A stretch of 12,449 bases of DNA, from contig JAEWEQ010000073.1 of the NCBI GenBank assembly GCA_023389315.1, positions 1-12,449 on the forward strand. The letters run 5' to 3'. The DNA is from Actinomycetes bacterium (lineage in GTDB: Bacteria; Actinomycetota; Actinomycetes; Actinomycetales; Actinomycetaceae). The notes beneath the pieces were generated by a model that worked only from the letters and a program-made list of their open reading frames with translations, had not been told where the DNA came from and searched no databases. How positions within the stretch are numbered: position 1 is the first letter of the stretch; every line of letters starts with the position of its first letter. Shown in pieces: positions 1 to 7,598 of this stretch. The position numbers were made by a program, and so were the translations under genes.

Positions 1-377
1 CCCACCGTGGTGGCTGAAGTGGCATGCAGACCAGCTACCTGCGCTGCGTCCTGGATATCCCTTGGTGACACGTGGTTCGCGGACCCAGACTTGGGGGTGA
101 GGACCCACACTAAGCCCCCGTTATCCAAGTTAGAAGTCACGTCGATTAGGACATCGGCTAAATCTTCTTCATCGGCGTCATCTGCGCGCCACCAAACAAT
201 GACGCCGTCAACTGCGCCACGATCCTCACCATCGACGATGGCTTCACCGGTTGCCGATTCGATCGCTGCACGTAAGCTTTCGTCGACGTCCTCGTCCCAG
301 TAGAACTCCTGCACAATCTGGCCGTTAGTGAAACCGAGGTCGCCAGTCACCTTTCGGGAATCTGTCTGTGAAGTCAC
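1..377 (-). CDS. DUF3052 family protein (partial, C-terminus cut by window edge)
   Basis: The first 125 codons of a minus-strand gene are visible, starting from GTG at 377-375; the C-terminus lies outside the window. The protein begins TSQTDSRKVTGDLGF, followed by an acidic segment around residues 20-45 (YWDEDVDE), the tryptophan-rich strand GVIVWWRADDADEEDLADVL (about 59-78) and LVWVLTPKSG (about 91-100). This pattern matches the small actinobacterial family DUF3052, whose function is unknown to me. DUF3052 genes lie next to aceE in other actinobacteria (from memory, Rv2239c near Rv2241 aceE), which supports the call. The start is well constrained: an in-frame TAA lies at 389-387 and GTG 377 is the first usable start after it. 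No Shine-Dalgarno sequence is evident, so the mRNA may be leaderless. The minus-strand reading is preferred over the plus-strand frame of the same stretch because of the family match. Confidence 0.85.
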   Translation of the reverse strand, partial: MTSQTDSRKVTGDLGFTNGQIVQEFYWDEDVDESLRAAIESATGEAIVDGEDRGAVDGVIVWWRADDADEEDLADVLIDVTSNLDNGGLVWVLTPKSGSANHVSPRDIQDAAQVAGLHATSATTV

Positions 378-383
378 ACAAAT

Positions 384-389
384 AGTTTA
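384..389 (-). promoter_or_regulatory. possible -10 element (TAAACT) of a leaderless DUF3052 transcript
   Basis: TAAACT on the minus strand fits the actinobacterial TANNNT pattern. It ends 6 nt before the GTG at 377, which is the spacing expected if transcription begins at the start codon. The absence of a Shine-Dalgarno sequence fits this. No good -35 hexamer lies 16-19 bp upstream, so the call is tentative. Confidence 0.3.
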
Positions 390-522
390 CCCAGAAAACC
401 ACAAACGTACCTATCTACTGAAAACCCGTGTGGACTTCATAACAGGGACGGGACTTCTGTCCCCATCAGGGGTGCAAAATCGTCCGCAAAAGACGATGAT
501 AGAAGAGTACGCACGATGCCGT

Positions 523-563
523 GCGGCCACCACCGAGATGCTACCGCACCCCACCGTGGCCGC
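523..563 (+). repeat. 8-bp perfect inverted repeat in the aceE leader
   Basis: GCGGCCAC at 523-530 is the exact reverse complement of GTGGCCGC at 556-563, with a 25-nt loop. The stem ends 20 nt before the aceE GTG. It overlaps another hairpin, GCACG/CGTGC (511-524), at nucleotides 523-524, so the two could not form fully at the same time. It could be an operator at DNA level or an attenuator/anti-attenuator at RNA level. No U-tract follows it, so it is not an ordinary intrinsic terminator. Confidence 0.5.
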
Positions 564-574
564 CTGAGAGAAAA

Positions 575-579
575 GAGGA
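575..579 (+). promoter_or_regulatory. ribosome binding site for aceE (GAGGA)
   Basis: GAGGA lies 3 nt before the GTG at 583 (4 nt if counted from the core GAGG). This is slightly short spacing, but it is the only purine-rich site nearby, and it supports the GTG start. Confidence 0.5.
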
Positions 580-582
580 TTC

Positions 583-3327
583 GTGGCTGAAAAGAGCAAA
601 CGCCCCGTCATTAACGGAGTCTTGAGCCAAGTACCCGACAACGATCCCCAAGAAACTAACGAGTGGCTGGAATCGCTCGACGGACTCATTGAAGAAAAAG
701 GACGCCCCCGCGCACGCTACATCCTCTTGCACATGCTGTCGGAAGCGCGCCGCAAGGACGTCCACATTCCGCTCGAACTGACCACCCCTTACATCAACAC
801 CATTCCCGTTGACCAAGAACCTTACTTCCCTGGCGACGAAGCCATTGAACGCCAATACCGCCGTTGGATCCGCTGGAACGCGGCCGTGCAGGTCACCCGC
901 GCCCAGCGTCCCGGCGTGAAAGTCGGCGGCCACATTTCCTCCTACGCCTCCGTGTCCACCCTTTACGAGGTCGGTTTCAACCACTTCTTCCGCGGCAAAG
1001 ATCACCCCGGTGGCGGCGACCATATCTTCTTCCAAGGCCACGCCTCCCCCGGTGTTTATGCCCGTGCCTTCCTGGAAGGTCGTCTCAGCGAGGACGACAT
1101 GGACGGGTTCCGCCAGCAGGTTTCCTCCGAACACGGCCTGCCTTCCTACCCCCACCCGCGGCAGCTCCCCGACTTCTGGGAATACCCCACCGTGTCGATG
1201 GGCCTGGGGCCGGCCGAAGCCATCTTCCAAGCCTGGTTCGACAAGTACATCCACATGCGGGGCCTGAAAGACACCTCCCAGCAGCACACCTGGGCGTTCC
1301 TCGGTGACGGTGAAATGGATGAACCCGAATCGCGTGGCATGCTCCAGCACGCTGCCCAGCAGGGCCTGGACAACCTCACTTTCGTGGTGAACTGTAACTT
1401 GCAGCGCCTCGACGGCCCGGTGCGTGGCAATGGCAAGATCATCCAGGAACTGGAATCCTTCTTCCGCGGTGCCGGTTGGAACGTCATCAAGGTGGTGTGG
1501 GGCCGTGGCTGGGACCGCTTGCTGCAGGCCGACAAGGACAACGCCCTCGTGAACATCATGAACGAGACCCTTGACGGCGACTACCAAACTTTCAAAGCCA
1601 ACGACGGTGCGTACGTGCGTGAACACTTCTTCGGACGCGACCCGCGCACAAAAGCCATGGTGGAGAACTGGACCGATGAGGAAATCTGGGCGCTGCGTCG
1701 CGGTGGCCACGACTACCACAAGGTCTACGCCGCCTACAAGGCCGCCATGGAACACACTGGCCAACCCACTGTCATCTTGGCGCACACCATTAAGGGCTAC
1801 CTGCTGGGCCGTAACTTCGCGGGCCGCAACGCCACCCACCAGATGAAGCAGCTGAACCTCGATGATCTTAAGGGCCTGCGCGACCAGTTGCGCATCCCCA
1901 TCACCGATGAACAGCTCGAAGCTGACCCCTACTTGCCGCCCTACTACAAGCCGGAAGCAGACGACCCCGCTCTCAAGTACATGCTGGAGCGGCGCCAGAA
2001 GCTCGGTGGGTTCCTCCCCTCGCGTCACCGCGAAGACCCCGCCCTCCCGGCGCCCGCGGACAAACCGTTCGAGGCTCTCGCTAAGGGATCCGGCCACCAG
2101 GAAGTCGCCACCACCATGGCACTGGTGCGCCTATTCAAGGACCTCATGAAGGATAAGAGCATCGGTAAGCACATTGTGCCGATCATTCCTGACGAGGCCC
2201 GCACCTTCGGCTTGGACGCGGTGTTCCCCACCGCGAAGATCTTCAACACTCACGGTCAGAACTACACCGCGGTGGATGCCGACATGATGCTGTCCTACAA
2301 GGAATCCCAAGAGGGGCAGATCATGCACACGGGTATTAACGAGGCCGGGTCTGCTGCCGCCATGCAAGTGGTTGGCACTTCCTACGCCACCCACAACCTG
2401 CCGATGATCCCGTTCTACATTTTCTACTCCATGTTCGGGTTCCAACGCACCGCCGACCAGTTCTGGGCTGCTGGCGACCAGTTGGCACGTGGCTTCGTGA
2501 TCGGCGCTACCGCGGGGCGCACCACCTTGGCGGGTGAAGGTTTGCAGCACATGGACGGGCATTCCCCGCTGATGGCTGGTACCAACACCGCCATGGTTAT
2601 TTACGACCCGGCCTACGCTTACGAGATCCGCCACATTGTGCGTGACGGTATTGAACGCATGTATGGGGAGAACGCTTCCGGCCGTGACCGTGACGTCATG
2701 TACTACCTGACCGTGTACAACGAACCGATCAAGCAGCCGGCAGAACCCGAAGGCGTGGACGTTGAGGGCATCATCCGCGGTATCTACATGGTGGACACTC
2801 CCGAGGGCGATGGCCCCACCGTGAAGCTTCTGGCCTCCGGCGTGGGTGTGCCGTGGGCGCGTGAAGCCCGCCGCCTGCTGGCCGAAGACTGGGGTGTGTC
2901 CGCCGCCGTGTACTCGGTGACCTCCTGGTCTGAGCTGCGCCGCGACGGCCTGGCCGCCGACGAGCACAACTTCCTGCACCCGGATGAAGAACCCAAGGAA
3001 GCCTACCTCACGCAGATCCTGTCCGAACTGGATGGTCCGACGGTGGCAACTTCGGACTTCGACCACCTGGTGCAAGACCAGATCCGCCGCTGGGTGCCGG
3101 GCGAGTACTACACCCTGGGTGCGGACGGGTTCGGTTTCTCCGACACCCGCCCCGCGGCGCGACGCCACTACAAGATTGACGCTGAGTCAATGGTGGTGCG
3201 CACCCTGCAGGCACTGGCTGATGCCGGTAAGTTCGACCGGGCGAAGATCCGCGAAGCGATTGAAAAGTACGACCTGTTCAACGCTAACGCTGGCTCTTCC
3301 GGCTCCACCAAGGGTGCCAAAGCCTAG
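583..3327 (+). CDS. aceE: pyruvate dehydrogenase E1 component (homodimeric type)
   Basis: This 914-residue protein is the thiamine-diphosphate-dependent E1 subunit that decarboxylates pyruvate and acetylates the E2 lipoyl group in the cytoplasmic pyruvate dehydrogenase complex. It has the single-chain AceE architecture of E. coli (about 887 aa) and mycobacteria (about 900 aa). The ThDP/Mg motif starts GDGEMDEPESRG at residue 241 and runs to NCNLQRLDGPV near 270-280. HTIKGY (H401) and THQMKQ (H419) fall in the active-site loop region. GINEAGS carries the expected catalytic Glu587. The stretches PFYIFYSMFGFQR, GEGLQHMDGH and YDPAYAYE are near-identical to E. coli AceE. The C-terminal extension after about residue 900 is Ser/Gly-rich (NAGSSGSTKGAKA). 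The start is GTG 583 with GAGGA upstream. No aceF or lpd gene is adjacent, which is normal in actinobacteria. The gene ends just before a strong hairpin. Confidence 0.98.
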   Translation: MAEKSKRPVINGVLSQVPDNDPQETNEWLESLDGLIEEKGRPRARYILLHMLSEARRKDVHIPLELTTPYINTIPVDQEPYFPGDEAIERQYRRWIRWNAAVQVTRAQRPGVKVGGHISSYASVSTLYEVGFNHFFRGKDHPGGGDHIFFQGHASPGVYARAFLEGRLSEDDMDGFRQQVSSEHGLPSYPHPRQLPDFWEYPTVSMGLGPAEAIFQAWFDKYIHMRGLKDTSQQHTWAFLGDGEMDEPESRGMLQHAAQQGLDNLTFVVNCNLQRLDGPVRGNGKIIQELESFFRGAGWNVIKVVWGRGWDRLLQADKDNALVNIMNETLDGDYQTFKANDGAYVREHFFGRDPRTKAMVENWTDEEIWALRRGGHDYHKVYAAYKAAMEHTGQPTVILAHTIKGYLLGRNFAGRNATHQMKQLNLDDLKGLRDQLRIPITDEQLEADPYLPPYYKPEADDPALKYMLERRQKLGGFLPSRHREDPALPAPADKPFEALAKGSGHQEVATTMALVRLFKDLMKDKSIGKHIVPIIPDEARTFGLDAVFPTAKIFNTHGQNYTAVDADMMLSYKESQEGQIMHTGINEAGSAAAMQVVGTSYATHNLPMIPFYIFYSMFGFQRTADQFWAAGDQLARGFVIGATAGRTTLAGEGLQHMDGHSPLMAGTNTAMVIYDPAYAYEIRHIVRDGIERMYGENASGRDRDVMYYLTVYNEPIKQPAEPEGVDVEGIIRGIYMVDTPEGDGPTVKLLASGVGVPWAREARRLLAEDWGVSAAVYSVTSWSELRRDGLAADEHNFLHPDEEPKEAYLTQILSELDGPTVATSDFDHLVQDQIRRWVPGEYYTLGADGFGFSDTRPAARRHYKIDAESMVVRTLQALADAGKFDRAKIREAIEKYDLFNANAGSSGSTKGAKA

Positions 3328-3341
3328 GCACTGAGCGTAAG

Positions 3342-3376
3342 TTTCGGGCCCAGTTCGCTAAGAACTGGGCCCGAAA
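3342..3376. terminator. bidirectional hairpin terminator between aceE and aspA
   Basis: TTTCGGGCCCAGTTC (3342-3356) and GAACTGGGCCCGAAA (3362-3376) form a perfect 15-bp stem with the 5-nt loop GCTAA. It lies 14 nt after the aceE stop and 47 nt beyond the end of the convergent aspA gene. Neither strand has a run of T after the stem, so this would be a U-tail-less terminator of the kind common in actinobacteria, probably serving both transcripts. Confidence 0.8.
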
Positions 3377-3423
3377 TGTAAGGTGTACAGCCGCCAGCGG
3401 GGCCGCACCGGCAAAGGTGACTG

Positions 3424-4875
3424 CTACTTCTGGCCGGGGCTGGGCAGGCCTTTTTCGCCTTCAGCCCAGAAACGGCCGGCATACACTGGGCTAACTAGGT
3501 TGTCTACCGACAGTAGCGACTCTACTTGCGGGCGCGTCATCAACCCATGTTCCACAATTAGGTCCGCCACGTTCCCACCGGTGTCCGCGGCTTCCTGCCC
3601 GATCCGGTCCCCCGCGTCGTGGCCAATAATGTCACAAAAGTAGGTGACAATCCCGATCGAACCCAACACCTGTTGGCGGCACACTTCATCGTTGGCAACG
3701 ATCCCGACTACGCAGTTGCGTGCCAACGTGGTGACCGCGTTCTCCAACAGAGCCATCGATTCAAACAGGGCTTGCGCGATCACCGGTTCCATCACGTTCA
3801 ACTGTAACTGCCCAGCTTCGGATGCCATGGTGACGCACACGTCGTTGCCCATTACTTTGAAGCAAACCTGGTTCACCACTTCTGGGATCACCGGGTTTAC
3901 TTTCGCCGGCATGATGGAGGATCCGGCTTGGCGGGCCGGCAGCGAAATCTCCCCCAGGCCGGCGCGCGGCCCGGAAGACAACAGTCGTAAGTCGTTACAG
4001 ATCTTCGATAGTTTCACTGCGAAACGCTTCAGCGCCGCATGCACGAGGACGTGCACGCCGGTGTCCGAAGTAGCTTCCACTAGGTTCTCGGCCGGTTTAA
4101 TCGGCAGCCCGGTTACGTCGGCAAGTTCCGTGCAAGCCACCTGCGAGTATCCCTGGGGCGTGTTCAACCTGGTGCCAATGGCGGTGGCCCCCAAGTTAAC
4201 TTCAAGCAGGTTGGCAGCCACCGTGTCGAGCATGCGGATTTCTTCCGCCAGGTTCACTGCGAAGCCGGAGAACTCCTGCCCCAGGGTCATGGGGACGGCG
4301 TCTTGCAGCTGGGTGCGCCCCATCTTCAGCACGTGCGCGAACTCTTTACCTTTGGCGTCGAAAGCGTCGATGAGTTCTTGGACGTGTTCTTTTAAGATAC
4401 CGATCTCTTCATAGACCGCCAGGCGGAACCCGGTGGGGTAAGCGTCGTTGGTGGATTGGGATTTATTGACGTGGTCGTTGGGGTGGATCAGGTGGTAGTC
4501 ACCTTTTTGGAAACCACTAAGTTCCAACGCCAGGTTGGCGATCACTTCGTTGGTGTTCATATTCACCGACGTGCCGGCACCGCCTTGGAACACGTCGGTG
4601 GGGAACTGGTCCATGCACACGCCCTCGTCGAGGATACGGTCGCAGGCAGCTTCAATGGCTAGGGCAATGTCTTCGGGTAGGACCCGCAGTCGGCGGTTGG
4701 CTCGCGCACTGGCTTTCTTCACTTTCACCATGCCGCGGACGAAGGAGGGGAACTGGTCGATGCGGTTCCCGGAGATATTGAAGTTCTCCATGGCGCGCAG
4801 GGTGTGGATCCCCCAGTACACGTCGGCGGGGACCTCCCGGGTGCCTAATAGGTCTTCTTCAGTGCGAGTTTGCAT
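3424..4875 (-). CDS. aspA: aspartate ammonia-lyase (aspartase)
   Basis: This 483-residue protein catalyses L-aspartate = fumarate + ammonia in the cytoplasm. It is a member of the aspartase/fumarase superfamily. The superfamily signature GSSIMPAKVNPV (residues 318-329) carries the catalytic serine loop. NKSQSTNDAYPTGFR (about 137-151) has the Thr-Asn-Asp-Ala form typical of aspartases rather than the Ser-Asn-Asp-Thr form of class II fumarases. LKMGRTQLQDAVPMTLGQEF and ATSDTGVHVLVH also follow E. coli AspA closely (478 aa). The ATG at 4875 is preceded by GAAAGG about 10 nt upstream. It is the last gene of sdhCAB-aspA, 48 bp after sdhB on the same strand, so fumarate made here would be the substrate of that complex when it runs as a fumarate reductase. 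Transcription probably stops at the hairpin at 3342-3376. Confidence 0.96.
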   Translation of the reverse strand: MQTRTEEDLLGTREVPADVYWGIHTLRAMENFNISGNRIDQFPSFVRGMVKVKKASARANRRLRVLPEDIALAIEAACDRILDEGVCMDQFPTDVFQGGAGTSVNMNTNEVIANLALELSGFQKGDYHLIHPNDHVNKSQSTNDAYPTGFRLAVYEEIGILKEHVQELIDAFDAKGKEFAHVLKMGRTQLQDAVPMTLGQEFSGFAVNLAEEIRMLDTVAANLLEVNLGATAIGTRLNTPQGYSQVACTELADVTGLPIKPAENLVEATSDTGVHVLVHAALKRFAVKLSKICNDLRLLSSGPRAGLGEISLPARQAGSSIMPAKVNPVIPEVVNQVCFKVMGNDVCVTMASEAGQLQLNVMEPVIAQALFESMALLENAVTTLARNCVVGIVANDEVCRQQVLGSIGIVTYFCDIIGHDAGDRIGQEAADTGGNVADLIVEHGLMTRPQVESLLSVDNLVSPVYAGRFWAEGEKGLPSPGQK

Positions 4876-4923
4876 TCAACTAGCCTTTCTTTAAAAGCTT
4901 GCAGCGCCATCTTACCGGGCAGG

Positions 4924-5655
4924 TTACGGGCGTGGCAGGGTTTCGCGATTCAGCCACGACACTGCCGTTAAGTCAATGCCGGCGGGACACACTAACGCGC
5001 AGTCCCCGTATAGGGAACAGGCCCCGAAGATATCGCTCACCACTTGCCCCATGGCGCGGGCCCGTTCTCTTCTCTCGCGCGCCGCCACCGGCAGGCCCGC
5101 CAAGTGCGCTAGTTTCGCCCCCACGAACAGGTGCGCCGCGTTATTTGGACACGCCGCCACGCACGCCCCACACCCGATGCACGCCGCCCAGTCCAAGGCC
5201 GCTTCCGCCTGGTCATGGGTGGTGCCGCTAGCGTCTGCGTCCCCAGCGGTACCCGTATCAACACTGATCCAAGCGCCAGCTGCCAGCACATAGTCGAGGG
5301 CGGTGCGATCCACCACCAGGTCACACACCACCGGGAACTGGCGGGCCCGCAGCGGCTCAATGGTGAACACCGTACCGTCAGGGTGCTCCCCTACCCGCTG
5401 GTGGCAGGCCGGTAGGTTGTCATCCAACCCGTGGGGGCGCCCGTTCACCACCAGGCCACACGCCCCGCAGATACCTTCGCGGCAGTCGGAGTCGAACGCC
5501 ACTGGGGCTTTGCCTTCCGCCAGCAATGAAGCGTTCAAATGGTCTAACAGTTCCAGCCACGACATGCGCGGGTCCGCGTCGACCACCTGATAGTGGTGGA
5601 AAGCACCCGGGCTGTCCGCAGTGGATTGCCGCCAAATCCGCAGTTTCAGCTTCAC
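4924..5655 (-). CDS. sdhB: succinate dehydrogenase/fumarate reductase iron-sulfur subunit
   Basis: This 243-residue protein carries electrons between the flavoprotein and the membrane haems. The N-terminal ferredoxin domain binds [2Fe-2S] through C58, C63 and C66 (DSDCREGICGACG) and C84 (PACH). The C-terminal domain has CIGCGACVAACPN (C159, C162, C165, C169) and C213, C219 and C223 (ACSLYGDCALVCPAG). These account for the [4Fe-4S] and [3Fe-4S] clusters. The length is close to Wolinella FrdB. It starts with GTG at 5655, overlapping the sdhA stop by 4 nt (GTGA), and AAAGGAG lies 8 nt upstream. This arrangement suggests translational coupling to sdhA. Confidence 0.95.
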   Translation of the reverse strand: MKLKLRIWRQSTADSPGAFHHYQVVDADPRMSWLELLDHLNASLLAEGKAPVAFDSDCREGICGACGLVVNGRPHGLDDNLPACHQRVGEHPDGTVFTIEPLRARQFPVVCDLVVDRTALDYVLAAGAWISVDTGTAGDADASGTTHDQAEAALDWAACIGCGACVAACPNNAAHLFVGAKLAHLAGLPVAARERRERARAMGQVVSDIFGACSLYGDCALVCPAGIDLTAVSWLNRETLPRP

Positions 5656-7598
5656 CGGTAACTCCTTTGCTGCACGGCCACGGTTTCGAAGCGCAGCGGT
5701 TCGCGCCGCAGCTGGAACTGCGGGCCCTCAGGTGACTCCCATCCGCGGGTGAGCCAGGCGGACACGTGTTGGTAGGTTTCGTCGCGACGCACCGCTTCGC
5801 CCTCGTGGGAGTATTCCTGGCGGAAATGCGCTCCGCAGGATTCTTCCCGTTCCCACGCATCCAAACACATGGTTTGCGCCAACTGCAGGTAGTCCTCCAC
5901 CCGCAGCGCGACCTCCAGGTCCGGGTTGGTTTGGTTCACCGCTCCCGTCACCCGCACCTGTCGGCGGTAGGCGGCGCGTAGCCGGTCCACCTTGTGCCAG
6001 CCTTCTTCCAACCCACGCCGGGTGCGGGAAACCCCGCAATGCTGGTACATGATTTGCCCCAGCTGTGCGTGGAACTCGGTGGCGGGAGTGTCTCCGCCGG
6101 CGGTTTGCAAACTCACCACCCGCTGTGTCACTGCGCTGACCACTTTTGTTACTACCGGATCGTCCGCATCCATGCGGGGCTCACCCAGGTGCTGCGCCAA
6201 ATAGTTGGGGACCACGCGGGGGATCACGAAGAACCCGTCAACGCAGGCCGACAGCAGTGAGTTCGCCCCCAACCGGTTCGCCCCGTGGTAGGCGAACGAG
6301 GCTTCTCCGGCGACGAACAGCCCCTGGATGGTGCTCATCAGGTTGTAGTCCACCCACAGGCCGCCCATGGTGAAATGGGCTCCCGGGGCGATCCGCATGG
6401 GGGTGCGGCGCGGGTCTTCACCGGTGGCGGAGCGGTACATTTCGAACAAGTTACCGTAGCGTTCATTGAGGGTTTTCTCCCCCACGGTTTCCATGGCGCG
6501 GGAAAAATCCAGGTTCACGGCGTTCGCGGCGGGCCCCACGCCGTGGCCGTTTTCGATTTGCTCGCGCGCCGCCCGGGAAGCCACGTCCCGGGGCGTGAGG
6601 TTACCAAACGCCGGGTACTTGCGTTCCAGGTAGTAGTCGCGCTCGTCCTCGGGAATGTCGTTGGCTGGGCGCGTGTCACCGGCTTTCTTCGGCACCCAAA
6701 TGCGCCCGTCGTTGCGTAGGGATTCCGACATGAGGGTGGTTTTCGACTGCCACGGGTATTGCATTGGCAGAGCCGTGGGGTGGAACTGGATGAACGATGG
6801 GTATGCCAGGGCGGCGCCGCGCCGGTGGGCGCGCCAAATCGCGGTGGCGTTGGACATTTTCGCCAGCGTCGAATGATGGTAGACGTTGCCGTATCCTCCG
6901 GTGGCGAGGACGATCGCGTCGGCCGGGAATACCCGCAGGTTCCCGCTCACCAGGTGGCGGGCCACCAGGGCGCGCACGCGACCACCGCAGACCACGAAGT
7001 CGAGTACCTCGTGGCGGGTGAATAGGTCCACCCGTCCGGCTTTCACTTGCCGCAGCAGGGCCTGGTGGGCGGCGATTTGCAGTTGTTGGCCGGTTTGTCC
7101 GCGCGAGTAGAAGGTGCGTGAGACTTGCACCCCACCGAAGGACCGGTTCGCCAGGCTACCACCGTATTCGCGGGCGAAGGGCACGCCGAGGGCGTCCAGG
7201 TGGTCGATCACGCGGGAGGATTCTTCCGCTAGCCGCCACGCTTCTGCTTCGCGGGCCCGGAAGTCCCCTCCTTTAATGGTGTCGGTGACGAAGCGCGCCA
7301 GGCCGTCCCCGTCGACGCGTTTGCCGCGGGCAGCGTTGATGCCACCTTGGGCGGCCACAGAGTGGGCGCGGCGGGCACTGTCGTGGTAGGTCAAACACAC
7401 CACTTTGTAACCGAGTTCCGCTAACGATGCGGCGGCTCCGGCCCCCGCTAGGCCGGCCCCCACTACCACCACCGTGAAGCGCGGGCGGTTAGCGGCAGAC
7501 ACCAGTTTGAGTTGCTGCACGTGGTCGCTCCACCGTTGCGCCGGGTCAGTGGCTGCCGGGATGCGGGGGTTAAGCTCGGGCCCTTGGGTGATGTTCAT
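5652..7598 (-). CDS. sdhA: succinate dehydrogenase/fumarate reductase flavoprotein subunit
   Basis: This 648-residue catalytic subunit interconverts succinate and fumarate. Residues 43-54 hold the dinucleotide-binding motif VVVVGAGLAGAG. H79 in RRAHSVAAQGGIN is the expected attachment point for covalent 8-alpha-histidyl FAD. FIQFHPTALP, DVASRAAREQ (substrate-binding arginine region) and PGAHFTMGGLWVDYN are active-site segments, and GANRLGANSLLSAC is the conserved C-terminal FAD contact. The extended form resembles the Bacillus/Corynebacterium-type SdhA more than the E. coli SdhA. ATG 7598 overlaps the sdhC stop by 4 nt (ATGA), with GGGGAG just upstream. The sequence alone does not decide the physiological direction. 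The downstream aspA favours fumarate reduction under anaerobic conditions. Confidence 0.96.
   Translation of the reverse strand: MNITQGPELNPRIPAATDPAQRWSDHVQQLKLVSAANRPRFTVVVVGAGLAGAGAAASLAELGYKVVCLTYHDSARRAHSVAAQGGINAARGKRVDGDGLARFVTDTIKGGDFRAREAEAWRLAEESSRVIDHLDALGVPFAREYGGSLANRSFGGVQVSRTFYSRGQTGQQLQIAAHQALLRQVKAGRVDLFTRHEVLDFVVCGGRVRALVARHLVSGNLRVFPADAIVLATGGYGNVYHHSTLAKMSNATAIWRAHRRGAALAYPSFIQFHPTALPMQYPWQSKTTLMSESLRNDGRIWVPKKAGDTRPANDIPEDERDYYLERKYPAFGNLTPRDVASRAAREQIENGHGVGPAANAVNLDFSRAMETVGEKTLNERYGNLFEMYRSATGEDPRRTPMRIAPGAHFTMGGLWVDYNLMSTIQGLFVAGEASFAYHGANRLGANSLLSACVDGFFVIPRVVPNYLAQHLGEPRMDADDPVVTKVVSAVTQRVVSLQTAGGDTPATEFHAQLGQIMYQHCGVSRTRRGLEEGWHKVDRLRAAYRRQVRVTGAVNQTNPDLEVALRVEDYLQLAQTMCLDAWEREESCGAHFRQEYSHEGEAVRRDETYQHVSAWLTRGWESPEGPQFQLRREPLRFETVAVQQRSYR

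Larger units (their letters stand above)
378..582. promoter_or_regulatory. divergent intergenic region and aceE leader with several inverted repeats
   Basis: This roughly 205-bp gap separates the divergent DUF3052 and aceE genes and must hold both promoters. It contains these perfect short inverted repeats: GGGAC/GTCCC (450-454/459-463), the overlapping CCCC/GGGG (461-464/469-472), CGTC/GACG (481-484/492-495), GCACG/CGTGC (511-515/520-524), and an 8-bp pair, GCGGCCAC/GTGGCCGC (523-530/556-563). A 23-codon ORF starts at ATG 496 and stops at 567. I could not identify a convincing -35/-10 pair for aceE. TATCTA near 412 and GATGAT near 495 are only weak -10 candidates. The number of stems suggests a structured aceE 5' leader or several operators, but no known riboswitch class was recognised. 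Confidence 0.45.

Noticed and set aside
470..495. RamA/RamB-like sites (ACCCC or GCAAA words) upstream of aceE
   Set aside because: Only fragments of the Corynebacterium motifs are present, and I cannot tell them from chance without a genome-wide model.
328..495. The longer 79-codon plus-strand frame ending at 567 as a real gene
   Set aside because: It starts inside the DUF3052 gene on the other strand and has no ribosome site or recognisable sequence. Only its last 23 codons are kept, as a speculative upstream ORF.
541..2097. A long open frame (518 codons) on the minus strand opposite aceE, and a similar one at 2131-3168
   Set aside because: They lie exactly antisense to the conserved aceE and have composition-driven Val/Gly/His-rich translations with no recognisable domain. 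They are GC-rich antisense shadows.
3424..4875. Class II fumarase as the identity of the lyase gene
   Set aside because: The STNDAYPT segment, LKMGRTQLQDAVPMTLGQEF and overall sequence follow aspartase. Fumarases have the SSNDTFPT form.
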